Assembly: GCF_004745945.1 (NCBI RefSeq)
Contig: NZ_SRLE01000009.1
Span: 397,152-461,151 of the forward strand
Direction: 5' to 3'
DNA: 64,000 bases
From: Mangrovimicrobium sediminis
GTDB lineage: Bacteria > Pseudomonadota > Gammaproteobacteria > Pseudomonadales > Halieaceae
Shown: positions 9,156-22,005 of the stretch, one piece after another
How the letters are laid out: each line of letters starts with the position of its first letter
Numbering within the stretch: position 1 is the first letter of the stretch
Made by a program: the position numbers and the translations under genes
Notes under the pieces: model-generated
Told to the model about the DNA's origin: nothing
Seen by the model: only the letters and a program-made list of their open reading frames with translations
Database searches by the model: none

Positions 9156-11918
9156 TCAACCCCCGGCAGTATCCAGCGCCAGGCGCGCACCGCTGCCGGG
9201 TGGCACGCAGGTGAAGGTCAGCGCATTGCCTGTCGCGGCGGCCGCATCGCGCAGTTCCGTGCTGCTGTACTCGATAGCGGCGGTATCCAGGTAGTCACCG
9301 CTGGTCTGGCGCAGTGCCGAGAAGCGCAACCCATCCATTACGCCGCGGACTACCAGATCGCACTCGGCGCGCGGTTCTGTGACATCGGCGCGCTGTTCCA
9401 TCAGCGTGAGGCGGTCCAGTACGCCCGCCGCACTTCCCGGCGCCAGCGTAACCTGCTGGCCGGCAACCGGCGCCAGGTTGGAGTCCATCGCCAGCACAAA
9501 GCGCACCACGTCCAGGCGGTTTTCCTCGACGGGCGCCGGGAACATGAAGGTACTCGAGGAGAGGAAATCGACGAGGGTGGCGATCGAGCCATCGTGCAGG
9601 TAGCCGAAGCCGCGAACCTGGTCGCCGCGGAACACGCCGTCGCCGGTGAGGCCGCCCGAGGTGCCGAACATCCCGACCTTGGCGTAGGCGTTGCGCAGGT
9701 GGGGAATCTTGAAGTTTTCGTCGATGCCCGCGCCCTCGAAGCTCATCAGTCCCCCAGTGCCGAACTGCTTCTGCTGGGGGTCCAGGCTGTGGCAGTGGTT
9801 GCAGCTGCCGATGCCGGTGATGTTCCCGACCTCGAAGTAGATCTCGCGGCCGTGGGCCTGTGCGGCGGTGAGTGAATTGTCCAGGCGGCGCACCGGGTTG
9901 GGCGGCGGGGTCAGGGCCATGGCGAAATCGGTAAACGCTTGCATGTCCTGTTCATCCAGTTCCTCTGCGCGCCCTACCAGTTCGACGAACGCGGGGTTGA
10001 ACTCCTTGAACGCCGCCGCCTCAATACTCTCCTGTTCGCCGTTCACCACCGCCCGGTTCTCGCCGGTGCGGTCGCCGCGCCAGTGCTGCGGACCGCTGTC
10101 GGCAATGCCGCGCAGGGTCTGGGTGGTCATCGGCCCCTTCATCGGGTGGAACGTCGGTGTGGTGTTGGGGCTGCGCGCGACATACTCGTTGGGATTGAAC
10201 TTGGACGGAGCATCCGGGTTGCCCAGGTCCCAGGCCAGGTGATCGACGTCACCGAAAATGTGGCAGCTGGCGCAGGCCGAGGTGCCGTTGGCTGAAGTCT
10301 CCGCGGCGTCGTAGAGGAAGCGGCGGCCGTCGATGATCGCGGCGGGTTCCGGCGTAAACAGCCGGCGCCGGGCGAGCATACTGCCATCTGCGGTATTCCA
10401 CAGGGAGATGGCATTGTCGAAGCGCGTGTAGACCACGAGGCGCTCGCCATCGGCGCTGAGCGCGAGACCCGCCGGGCCACCGTCAGGCAGTTGCACCTGG
10501 AAGGCGGCGTTGGGCTCGTACTTGCCCTCGCGCAACTGCGCGGTTGGGATCGCCGCGACCTTGCCCGAACCGAACGCGGCCACGTACAGGCGGTCGCCCT
10601 CGGGGCTAACCGCCAGCGCGGTCGGCTGGCTCAGGCTGCGCTGCACCTGGTTGGCGGGGTAGCTGGCACCCTGGGGCACCGCGAAATCGATGTGCGGGTT
10701 GAGGTGGTTGGTGGTTACCGCGTCGTTGTTGACCACACTGATGCGACTTTCCGAGATACGCCCGCGCACCGTGGTGGCGCGCTCCCCGGGGCCCTCGAAG
10801 CGCACTTCGTTGCGTGCTTCGAGATTGCTCACGTAGAGTTCGCCGCTGGAGGGGTTCACCGCCATGTTGAACAAAACCGTGCCCACACCGCTCACCTGCC
10901 GCTGTAACGCCGGTACTTCCCCCATGGCATCGATGGCGAAGACGTCGTAGTCGGGCAGGCTGAAGCGCACCTCGGATGACCAGTCCGTGCCCTCCTCGTC
11001 CAGCCAGCCATTGCCGTTGTTGCGCACGATCAGGCCGGTCGCGGGTTGCTGGGTGCCCTGGAAGTTGAAGCCCGGCTCCGGCTTGGCCCCGGCCACCACA
11101 TCCTGGAAAAGGGTGGTGGTGCGATTGCCAGAGCGAAAGGCGGCGGCGTATACCGTCGCGCCGTCGGGGGAGACCGACAGCGCGCGGGGCGCGTCGGCGA
11201 ACAGGTTGACGATGGCAAGCGGGTTGCCGTTGAGGCTCTGGTCCACGCCCTGGGTATCGTAGACCCAGACGTCGGCGCGGCCGAGACCTGGTGTGAGAAA
11301 GTCATCGAGCTTGAATGTGGGATGGTTCTGCCCGCGATAGGCGGCGGTGATAAAGGCGCGCCGCCGCTCCGGCCCGGCGAAGACGATGTCCTGGGGCTCA
11401 TCGCCCACCTGCAGGGTCTGGCGCACATGGGGAGTGGCTGCAGACAGGTCGACCACGCTCACCGAATCGCTGAGCTGGTTCACCACCCAGGCTTCATCGT
11501 TGCTGGCGTAGGCGACCGCTACCGGCTCCAGGCCGACCGCAACGGCGCCGCGCAAGGTGAAACCGCTCTCCTGCAGGTCGTAGATTTCCAGGCAGCCCGC
11601 CGGTGTGTTGGTGACCAGCAGTTGCTGGCCATCGGGGCTGATCGCCAGGGGCCGCACCGGGCCGCTTTCGAACAGGACATAGCTGCCGGGCGCCTGGTCT
11701 GCGCTCAGGGTCGCACCGGCGGAGCCACAGGGAAAGGCGGCCGTGCGCGGGGTCGGGGTCGGCGCAGGTGCCGGCGGTTCCGGTGTCGGTGTCGGTGTCG
11801 GCGTGTTGTCGCCGCCACCACCGCCACCGCCACAGGCGCTGAGCGCCGCACCCAGTAAACAGGCGGACAATAGTCCCCTGCTCCGTTGCCACCTGTCCAG
11901 TGCGGCGCGTCTTCCCAT
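9156..11918 (-). CDS. Lipoprotein with beta-propeller and two c-type heme sites
   Basis: A 920-residue predicted lipoprotein. The lipobox LSAC puts the lipid on Cys29, followed by a run of glycines and a Pro/Thr-rich linker to about residue 60. Residues about 85-520 carry repeated AISPDGQQLL, ALSVSPDGATVYAA and ALAVSPEGDRLYVA units typical of YncE-like beta-propellers. The C-terminal part has two heme-c attachment motifs, CASCH (about 549-553) and CNHCH (about 706-710), in a context like the cytochrome c peroxidase/MauG family. ATG 11918 is preferred over 11933 because GGAAGGGA sits just before it. It is a periplasmic electron-transfer or peroxidase-like protein; the substrate is unknown. Confidence 0.8.
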   Translation of the reverse strand: MGRRAALDRWQRSRGLLSACLLGAALSACGGGGGGGDNTPTPTPTPEPPAPAPTPTPRTAAFPCGSAGATLSADQAPGSYVLFESGPVRPLAISPDGQQLLVTNTPAGCLEIYDLQESGFTLRGAVAVGLEPVAVAYASNDEAWVVNQLSDSVSVVDLSAATPHVRQTLQVGDEPQDIVFAGPERRRAFITAAYRGQNHPTFKLDDFLTPGLGRADVWVYDTQGVDQSLNGNPLAIVNLFADAPRALSVSPDGATVYAAAFRSGNRTTTLFQDVVAGAKPEPGFNFQGTQQPATGLIVRNNGNGWLDEEGTDWSSEVRFSLPDYDVFAIDAMGEVPALQRQVSGVGTVLFNMAVNPSSGELYVSNLEARNEVRFEGPGERATTVRGRISESRISVVNNDAVTTNHLNPHIDFAVPQGASYPANQVQRSLSQPTALAVSPEGDRLYVAAFGSGKVAAIPTAQLREGKYEPNAAFQVQLPDGGPAGLALSADGERLVVYTRFDNAISLWNTADGSMLARRRLFTPEPAAIIDGRRFLYDAAETSANGTSACASCHIFGDVDHLAWDLGNPDAPSKFNPNEYVARSPNTTPTFHPMKGPMTTQTLRGIADSGPQHWRGDRTGENRAVVNGEQESIEAAAFKEFNPAFVELVGRAEELDEQDMQAFTDFAMALTPPPNPVRRLDNSLTAAQAHGREIYFEVGNITGIGSCNHCHSLDPQQKQFGTGGLMSFEGAGIDENFKIPHLRNAYAKVGMFGTSGGLTGDGVFRGDQVRGFGYLHDGSIATLVDFLSSSTFMFPAPVEENRLDVVRFVLAMDSNLAPVAGQQVTLAPGSAAGVLDRLTLMEQRADVTEPRAECDLVVRGVMDGLRFSALRQTSGDYLDTAAIEYSSTELRDAAAATGNALTFTCVPPGSGARLALDTAGG

Positions 11919-12047
11919 GATCGTCCCTTCCATGTTTTATTTTTCGGCGACCCAAGTTAACGGAATTCACCTTGGGCGCCAACCGCCCGGGCGGGTGTTG
12001 TGGGCATGGGCCGGGTTGTTTGCCCGGCGGTGGACGAGGAGGAAGTA

Positions 12048-12073
12048 GGGGTCAGAGTCATGACTCTGACCCC
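12048..12073. repeat. Perfect 26-bp palindrome, GGGGTCAGAG family, copy 1
   Basis: The left half GGGGTCAGAGTCA is the exact reverse complement of the right half TGACTCTGACCCC. It resembles REP-type palindromes dispersed by REP-associated tyrosine transposases; that origin is inferred, as no transposase is in the window. Confidence 0.85.
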
Positions 12074-12122
12074 GGGCGGTAAATACAGATGCCGCGTTGT
12101 GGAATTGCACCGCCTGGAGAGA

Positions 12123-12148
12123 GGGGTCAGAGCCGCGGCTCTGACCCC
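12123..12148. repeat. Perfect 26-bp palindrome, GGGGTCAGAG family, copy 2
   Basis: The halves GGGGTCAGAGCCG and CGGCTCTGACCCC are exact reverse complements. It shares the ten outer bases of each arm with copy 1, 75 bases away, while the central six differ. Confidence 0.85.
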
Positions 12149-12156
12149 GGGCAGCA

Positions 12157-12172
12157 CAGAGTCCCGACTCTG
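12157..12172. repeat. Degenerate relative of the GGGGTCAGAG palindrome
   Basis: CAGAGTC and GACTCTG are inverted around CC, followed by GGCCCCC. It looks like a decayed third copy that has lost the left GGGGT arm. Confidence 0.5.
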
Positions 12173-12194
12173 GCCCCCGGGCGGCATTCCGGGC

Positions 12195-12225
12195 AAAAAA
12201 AAGCCCCGCTGGGCGGGGCTTTTTC
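12195..12225 (-). terminator. Rho-independent terminator of the atp operon
   Basis: GCCCCGC and GCGGGGC form a 7-bp GC stem with loop TGG, flanked by eight A on the left and five T on the right. Read leftward it gives a GC hairpin followed by a run of eight U, starting about 25 bases after the atpC stop. Read rightward it would also work, more weakly. Confidence 0.92.
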
Positions 12226-12247
12226 TTTCTTGTGTGCTGGCAGCGTA

Positions 12248-12676
12248 TCAGCCGCGACCCGCCCGGTTTTTCATCTTGCGCAGGGTCGCCAGCTGGGCGG
12301 CGGCTTCGGCCAGCTGCGCCGAGGCGCGGCCGTAGTCGAATTCGCCGGACTGGTTGGCCAGGGCGTGCTCCGCTTCGCGGCGCGCTTCCTCGGCGGAAGC
12401 CTCGTCCACGTCGTCGGCGCGCAGGGCGGTGTCGGCAAGAATGGTCACCACACCCGGCTGCACTTCCAGGAAGCCGCCGGAGACGTAGTAAACCTCTTCG
12501 TCACCGTGCTGGGTGACGATGCGTACCGGGCCGGGCTTCAGGGCGCTGAGCAGCGGGGCGTGACCGTAGTTCACGCCAAGCTCGCCCTCGGAGCCGGTGG
12601 CGACCAGCAGTTCGACCAGCCCGGAGAAGATTTCCTCCTCCGCGCTGACGATGTCACAGTGTATGGTCATAGCCAT
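12248..12676 (-). CDS. atpC: F1Fo ATP synthase subunit epsilon
   Basis: Epsilon is part of the central stalk of F1 and inhibits wasteful ATP hydrolysis. The 142-residue protein has the N-terminal beta-sandwich ([50 protein letters not shown]) and the C-terminal helical hairpin. It starts MAMTIHCD with GGGAGAGG upstream, as is usual in gammaproteobacteria. It is the last gene of the operon and is followed by a strong terminator. Confidence 0.97.
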   Translation of the reverse strand: MAMTIHCDIVSAEEEIFSGLVELLVATGSEGELGVNYGHAPLLSALKPGPVRIVTQHGDEEVYYVSGGFLEVQPGVVTILADTALRADDVDEASAEEARREAEHALANQSGEFDYGRASAQLAEAAAQLATLRKMKNRAGRG

Positions 12677-12706
12677 AGTTATCGGCCTCTCCCGTTGCTG
12701 TCCGGC

Positions 12707-14146
<1,440 letters not shown>

Positions 14147-14152
14147 TTACCC

Positions 14153-14197
14153 GGGGTCAGAGCCCTTTTTTGCTCCGCAAAAAAGGGCTCTGACCCC
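14153..14197. repeat. Long perfect hairpin of the GGGGTCAGAG family inside the atp operon
   Basis: Two perfect 21-base arms (14153-14173 and 14177-14197) surround a 3-base loop. The outer arms share GGGGTCAGAG/CTCTGACCCC with the copies at 12.0-12.2 kb, and the inner arm adds CCCTTTTTTGC. It lies between atpG and atpD, so it is transcribed within the operon and could affect transcript processing or stability. Confidence 0.88.
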
Positions 14198-14219
14198 ATA
14201 AAATAGCCCCATTTAGTTC

Positions 14220-15083
14220 TTAGCTGATCGCCGCCGCGCCGCTGACGATTTCCGACAGCTCCTGGGTGATCGCCGCCTGGCGCGCCTTGTTGTAGATCAG
14301 CTGCAGGTCCTCGATCAGTTCGCCGGCGTTCTCGGTGGCGTTCTTCATCGCCATCATCCGCGCGGCCTGTTCGCAGGCACCGTTTTCCACCACCGCCTGG
14401 TACACCTGTGATTCGATGTAGCGCTTGAGCAGGCCTTCCAGCAGCTCCTTCGCATCGGGCTCGTACAGGTAGTCCCAGTGGTGTTTCATCTCGTCGGAGT
14501 CTTCCGGCTCCAGCGGCAGCATCTGTTCCACAGTGGGCGATTGCGTCATGGTGTTGACGAACTCGTTGCTCACCAGGTACAGGCGATCGATCGTGCCTGC
14601 TTCATAGGCGTCGAGCATTGCCTTCACGCCGCCGATCAGGTCGGCGATGGACGGCTCTTCACCCAGGTCACGCACCGCTGCGATGACGTTGCCGCCATAG
14701 CTGTTGAAAAATCCGGCCGCCTTGGCGCCCACCAGGCTGAGGTCAATGCCCACGCCCTGGTCGTTCCAGGCTTTCATCGCCTTGACCGTGGCCTTGAACA
14801 GGTTGATGTTCAGGCCGCCACACAGGCCGCGATCGGTGGAGACCACGATGTAGCCGACGCGCTTGACCTCGCGCTGCTCCATGTACATGTGGCGATACTC
14901 GGGCGCGGCGTTGGCCAGGTGACCGACCACGGCGCGCATGCGGCGGGCGTAGGGCTTGCCCAGCTGCATGCGCTCCTGGGCGCGGCGCATCTTGCTCGCC
15001 GCGACCATTTCCATCGCACTGGTGATCTTCTGCGTGCTCTGGATGCTCGAGATCTTGGTGCGGATTTCTTTTCCGACTGCCAT
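14220..15083 (-). CDS. atpG: F1Fo ATP synthase subunit gamma
   Basis: Gamma is the rotating central shaft of F1. The 287-residue protein starts [21 protein letters not shown] and ends with the conserved helix [20 protein letters not shown], both matching the family. The coiled-coil ends enclose a Rossmann-like middle with [12 protein letters not shown]. It follows atpA by 17 bases. Confidence 0.98.
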   Translation of the reverse strand: MAVGKEIRTKISSIQSTQKITSAMEMVAASKMRRAQERMQLGKPYARRMRAVVGHLANAAPEYRHMYMEQREVKRVGYIVVSTDRGLCGGLNINLFKATVKAMKAWNDQGVGIDLSLVGAKAAGFFNSYGGNVIAAVRDLGEEPSIADLIGGVKAMLDAYEAGTIDRLYLVSNEFVNTMTQSPTVEQMLPLEPEDSDEMKHHWDYLYEPDAKELLEGLLKRYIESQVYQAVVENGACEQAARMMAMKNATENAGELIEDLQLIYNKARQAAITQELSEIVSGAAAIS

Positions 15084-15100
15084 CTACGAATCCTCGGCGC

Positions 15101-16645
<1,545 letters not shown>

Positions 16646-16679
16646 GCTCTGTTCCTCAAATCCTGTATCCCGACGCCTG

Positions 16680-17216
16680 TCAGGAATTCATAGCCTCGGC
16701 CAGCTTGTTCAGGCGGCCGCGCACCGAACCGTCGATCACCAGATCCCCGGCCCTGATCAAGACGCCACCCAGCAGCGAGCTGTCGGTGGAGGTGCTGACC
16801 TGCACATCGCGTTCCAGTTTCCTGCCCAGTGCCTCGGACAGGCGCGCCGTCGTCGCGTCGTCGAGGTCGAAGGCGGAGATCACCTCGACGTCCACGCGCT
16901 TCTCCTGCGCCGATTTCAATTGCTCGAACAACGCGTAGATTTCCACCAGCAGACCGAGGCGCCGGTTGGCGGCGAGCACGCGCACGAAGTTCTTCACTTC
17001 GGCACCGGTGGCATCGCCGCACAGGTCGTTCAGCGCCTGCGCCTGTTGCTCGTGGGTGTACGACGGGTTGTCCAGCAGCTTGGCCACGCTCGCATCGGCG
17101 CTCACTGCCGCGCAGGTCGCGAGTTGTTCGGACCATTGCGCCAGCGCATCGCGCTCGCGGGCGAACTCGAACGCCGCGCGGGCGTAGGGGCGTGCCAGTG
17201 TGCTCAGTTCAGCCAT
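16680..17216 (-). CDS. atpH: F1Fo ATP synthase subunit delta
   Basis: Delta connects the top of F1 to the peripheral stalk. The 178-residue protein starts [19 protein letters not shown], typical of the family, and carries the C-terminal region [20 protein letters not shown] with the conserved GGVLIR motif. It sits between atpF (11 bases) and atpA. Confidence 0.97.
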   Translation of the reverse strand: MAELSTLARPYARAAFEFARERDALAQWSEQLATCAAVSADASVAKLLDNPSYTHEQQAQALNDLCGDATGAEVKNFVRVLAANRRLGLLVEIYALFEQLKSAQEKRVDVEVISAFDLDDATTARLSEALGRKLERDVQVSTSTDSSLLGGVLIRAGDLVIDGSVRGRLNKLAEAMNS

Positions 17217-17227
17217 GTGTCACCGCC

Positions 17228-17698
17228 TCAGAGCTCGGATGCCAGCTTCTCGACCAGGTCCGCGTGCGCGTTCTGGTCGATCGCCGCACCCAGCACTTTC
17301 TCCGCGCCGGCCAGGGACAGGGCTGCAACCTGGCTGCGCAGTTGCTCGCGAGCGCGGTTGGCTTCCAGCTCGATCTCTGCCTGGGCGGATGCCTTGACCC
17401 GGTCGGCCTCGGCTACCGCGGCATCCTTGGCCTCTTCCACCAACTGGTTGGCGCGCTTGTTGGCGGCATCGATGATGCCAGCGGCCTCTTCCTTGGCTTC
17501 CTTGAGTCGCTCGACGGCTTTCTCCTGGGCCAGTTCCAGATCGTGGCTGGCGCGATCCGCCGCGGCCAGGCCGTCGGCGATTTTCTGCTCGCGCTCCGCC
17601 ATGGCAGCCAGGATCGGCGGCCATACGTACTTCATGCAGAACCACACGAAGATGACGAAGGCGACCATCTGCCCGATAAGCGTCAGATTGATATTCAC
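17228..17698 (-). CDS. atpF: F1Fo ATP synthase subunit b
   Basis: Subunit b forms the peripheral stalk. The 156-residue protein has one N-terminal membrane helix ([20 protein letters not shown]) followed by a long charged coiled coil rich in Ala, Glu, Lys and Arg. Only one b gene is present, as expected where a b2 homodimer is used. Confidence 0.97.
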   Translation of the reverse strand: MNINLTLIGQMVAFVIFVWFCMKYVWPPILAAMAEREQKIADGLAAADRASHDLELAQEKAVERLKEAKEEAAGIIDAANKRANQLVEEAKDAAVAEADRVKASAQAEIELEANRAREQLRSQVAALSLAGAEKVLGAAIDQNAHADLVEKLASEL

Positions 17699-17764
17699 GC
17701 TCTTCTCCTCACAGGTTGCTGGGGACCGCCAGACAAACGTGCGGCCCCGCGAATGGAATTCCGG

Positions 17765-18001
<237 letters not shown>

Positions 18002-18029
18002 CTAACGTTAAGAACCAAAGTGTGGTTGA

Positions 18030-19341
<1,312 letters not shown>

Positions 19342-19631
19342 GGGTGCCTCGCCGCGCTCTCCACACCATATGCCACACGGGGTTGTTCCTCGTACAGGGC
19401 GGCGCGCATTATAGGTTGATTACCCGGGGGGTTCAACTCAACCGGCACCGACCAAAGTATTAATTTTCCCCGCATTTCGCGGGCAGTTCACCGCGGTTTT
19501 TCTGGGAATTGAATGGCGCTTCCGGCCTGAGCGCCCATCTTGTGCCTGGTCATAAATTGACCACTATATCCTGTGTTCTCCGCCCACTTGCGAGACTGCT
19601 GGAAGCGGGCCGGAAATCGTTCTGGTTCAGG
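19342..19631. other. Intergenic region between atpI and parB
   Basis: The 290 bases hold the atp promoter (listed separately) and the 3' flank of parB. A short stem CCCGC/GCGGG near 19466 is not followed by T in the direction of parB transcription, so I do not call it a terminator. I see nothing else. Confidence 0.6.
19408..19436 (-). promoter_or_regulatory. Sigma-70 promoter of the atp operon
   Basis: On the minus strand TTGAAC (19436-19431) is followed after exactly 17 bases by a consensus TATAAT (19413-19408). It lies 67 bases before the atpI start and points into the operon. Confidence 0.8.
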
Positions 19632-20522
19632 CTATTTAATGTGGCCGAGAATACCGTCCAGCTCGTCCAGGGAATTGTAGTTCAGGATAAGTTTGCCCTT
19701 GCCCCGGGCGGAGTGCTGGATCTGGACTTTGGCCCCGAGTTTCTGCGACAGCTCGTCCTGCAACTGGCGGACATTCGGGTCCAGCGTCGGCGGGGCTGCC
19801 GCCGGCTTTTCACGCACCGCCTGCAGGTGGCGGACCAGTGCCTCGGTCTGGCGCACCGACAGCCCCTTGGCCACCACCTGGCCGGCGGCGTGGGACTGCT
19901 CGCCGGCCTCCAGGGCGAGCAGGGCGCGGGCATGACCCATTTCCAGGTCGCCGTGCTCCAGCAGGCGGCGCACATCCTCCTGCAGGCTGAGCAGGCGCAA
20001 CAGGTTGGCCACCGTGGAGCGCGACTTGCCCACCGCCTCGGCGACCTCCTGCTGGGTCAGCTCGAATTCCTCCTGCAGGCGCTGCAGGGCGAGAGCTTCC
20101 TCCACCGGATTGAGGTCCTCGCGCTGGATATTCTCGATCAGGGCCATGGCGATGGCCGCCTCGTCCGGCACATCGCGCACTACCGCGGGAATGCTGTCGA
20201 GACCGGCCAGCTGGGTGGCGCGCCAGCGACGCTCGCCGGCGATGATCTCGTAGCGGTTGGCAGAGATCGGCCGCACCACAATGGGTTGCATGACCCCCTG
20301 GGCCTTGATGCTGTCGGCCAGTTCCTGCAGGGATTCCGGTTCGATGTCGCGGCGCGGCTGGTACTTGCCGCGCTGGATGAGATCGACGGGCAGATCGCGC
20401 AACTGACGGTCGGCGTCCGCCGCGTCGGCGCCGGCACCGCTACTGGTGTCGACAGGTGCGGTGGCGCTGGCGCCGAGCAGCGCATCCAGGCCGCGGCCCA
20501 GCGAGCGTTTCTTCCCCGCCAT
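19632..20522 (-). CDS. parB: Chromosome partitioning protein ParB
   Basis: ParB binds parS sites, spreads as a CTP-dependent clamp and works with ParA in origin segregation. The 296-residue protein starts MAGKKRSLGRGLDALLG, the usual ParA-interacting N-terminus. The CTPase motif GERRWRA (about 96-102) and ENIQREDLNPVEEA are present, followed by a helix-turn-helix at about 155-178 and a C-terminal dimerisation domain. The ATG at 20522 is chosen because a longer frame only adds residues that overlap parA out of frame. It is 13 bases after parA. Two perfect candidate parS sites lie in recF. Confidence 0.97.
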   Translation of the reverse strand: MAGKKRSLGRGLDALLGASATAPVDTSSGAGADAADADRQLRDLPVDLIQRGKYQPRRDIEPESLQELADSIKAQGVMQPIVVRPISANRYEIIAGERRWRATQLAGLDSIPAVVRDVPDEAAIAMALIENIQREDLNPVEEALALQRLQEEFELTQQEVAEAVGKSRSTVANLLRLLSLQEDVRRLLEHGDLEMGHARALLALEAGEQSHAAGQVVAKGLSVRQTEALVRHLQAVREKPAAAPPTLDPNVRQLQDELSQKLGAKVQIQHSARGKGKLILNYNSLDELDGILGHIK

Positions 20523-20535
20523 GTTCAATCTCCGT

Positions 20536-21345
20536 TCATTCGGTGGTCTGGGCCAGCGCCGGGTCGGCAGCCTGGCCGGCGCGCTCGGCGCGGCGCAGGA
20601 TCTCGCCGGCCAGCGCCATGTAGGCCTTGGCGCCGCGCGAGTAGCGATCGTAGTACATGACCGGAACGCCGTGGCTGGGTGCCTCCGCAAGGCGGATGTT
20701 GCGCGGGATCACGGTGCGGTACACCTTGTCGCCGAAATGTTCGTGCAGCTGGTTGGAAACCTCGTTGGTCAGCGAGTTGCGCGGATCGTACATGGTGCGC
20801 AGGATGCCTTCCACGACAAGCTCCGGGTTCACCGACTGGGCGATACGGCCGATGGTGCCGAGCAGGTCGGACAGGCCTTCGAGCGCGAAGTACTCGCACT
20901 GCATGGTAATCAGCACGCCGTCCGCTGCCACCATGGCGTTCAGGGTCAGCATGTTGAGGGTGGGCGGGCAGTCGATCAGCACATAGTCGTAAATCGCGCT
21001 GCCCACGGACAGCGCGGCGCGCAGGCGGCGCTCCTTGTGCTCGACATCGACCAGTTCCACCTCGGCGGCGATCACGTCGCGGTTGGAGGGCACCACGTCG
21101 AAACCGCCCTGCTCCGGCCGTTGCACCACGTCGGCGATGGTCGCCATGTGCACCAACACGTCGTAGATGCTGTGCTGCACCGAGTACTTGTCGATGCCGC
21201 TGCCCATGGTGGCGTTGCCCTGGGGGTCGAGGTCGATGAGCAGCACGCGCTTTTTCATCGCGGCCAGGGAAGCGGCGAGGTTGACGCAGGTAGTGGTCTT
21301 GCCGACCCCGCCTTTCTGGTTAGCGATTGCGATGATTCTTGCCAC
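20536..21345 (-). CDS. parA: Chromosome partitioning ATPase ParA (Soj)
   Basis: ParA is the ATPase that moves ParB-parS complexes over the nucleoid. The 269-residue protein starts MARIIAIANQKGGVGKTTT with the deviant Walker A KGGVGKTT at residues 11-18, then VLLIDLDPQGNAT and DYVLIDCPPTLNMLT. It lacks the DNA-binding N-terminal extension of plasmid ParA proteins, as expected for chromosomal Soj-type proteins. It lies between rsmG and parB in the standard order. Confidence 0.97.
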   Translation of the reverse strand: MARIIAIANQKGGVGKTTTCVNLAASLAAMKKRVLLIDLDPQGNATMGSGIDKYSVQHSIYDVLVHMATIADVVQRPEQGGFDVVPSNRDVIAAEVELVDVEHKERRLRAALSVGSAIYDYVLIDCPPTLNMLTLNAMVAADGVLITMQCEYFALEGLSDLLGTIGRIAQSVNPELVVEGILRTMYDPRNSLTNEVSNQLHEHFGDKVYRTVIPRNIRLAEAPSHGVPVMYYDRYSRGAKAYMALAGEILRRAERAGQAADPALAQTTE

Positions 21346-21359
21346 GTATCCCGGTTCCG

Positions 21360-22004
21360 TCAGTTGCCGCTGGGCTCGCGCAGTGCCATTTCGACCAGGT
21401 GACGCTGGGCGTCCAGTCCGGGTACGGAAAGCGGGTGCACCGCGCGGATGTCACACAACTCCCCCAGGGCATCCAGTTCCGCCTGGGGGTAGGCACCTTT
21501 CATGGCGAGAAACACGCCTTCCGGGCCCGGCAGGTGGCGGCAGCCGATAACCATGTCCCGCAGCGATGCAAATGCCCGGGACAATACGGCATCGAACTGT
21601 CCGCCATCGCGGAACTGTTCCACCCGCGCCTGGTGAACGGCCATATTATCCAAGCCCAGGGCAGTTTTCACCTGGAACAGGAAACGGGTCTTCTTGCCGT
21701 TGCTGTCCAGCAGGTGTATCTCGCGCTCGGGAAACAGTATGGCCAGGGGTACGCCAGGCAGGCCGCCGCCGGTGCCGACGTCGATCAGGCGCTGGCCGTG
21801 CACGAAGGGCGCAATCGCCAGGCTGTCGAGCAGGTGCAGGCGCACCATGTCCAGCGGCTCGCGCACGGCGGTGAGGTTATAGGCGCCGTTCCACTTTGCC
21901 AGCAGCTCGAGGTAAGTGAGTAACTGCTCCTGCTCGCGTCCACTGGTGCCAACACCCAGGGTCTCGCAGCCCCGTGCCAGCTCAGTTGCGCAGGCGGCCT
22001 CCAA
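21360..22004 (-). CDS. rsmG: 16S rRNA (guanine527-N7)-methyltransferase
   Basis: RsmG methylates G527 of 16S rRNA. The protein has the SAM-binding motif DVGTGGGLPGVPLAI (about residues 75-89), the preceding KWNGAYNLTAV and the C-terminal FLAMKG. The start is uncertain: an ATG at 22067 would extend 20 residues into mnmG with a proline- and arginine-rich stretch unlike the family. A TTG at 22004, just after the mnmG stop, gives 214 residues and a normal N-terminus, so I use it. No clear Shine-Dalgarno precedes it; translational coupling to mnmG is plausible. Confidence 0.9.
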   Translation of the reverse strand: MEAACATELARGCETLGVGTSGREQEQLLTYLELLAKWNGAYNLTAVREPLDMVRLHLLDSLAIAPFVHGQRLIDVGTGGGLPGVPLAILFPEREIHLLDSNGKKTRFLFQVKTALGLDNMAVHQARVEQFRDGGQFDAVLSRAFASLRDMVIGCRHLPGPEGVFLAMKGAYPQAELDALGELCDIRAVHPLSVPGLDAQRHLVEMALREPSGN

Positions 22005-22005
22005 G

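Larger units (their letters stand above)
11919..12247. other. Non-coding stretch rich in palindromes between the cytochrome lipoprotein and atpC
   Basis: This 329-base gap has no convincing gene. It holds the upstream region of the leftward cytochrome gene, two perfect 26-base palindromes and one degenerate relative, and the terminator of the atp operon, all listed separately. Confidence 0.7.

Noticed and set aside
19460..19485. Short CCCGC/GCGGG stem downstream of parB as a terminator
   Set aside because: In the direction of parB transcription the stem is followed by AAAA rather than T.
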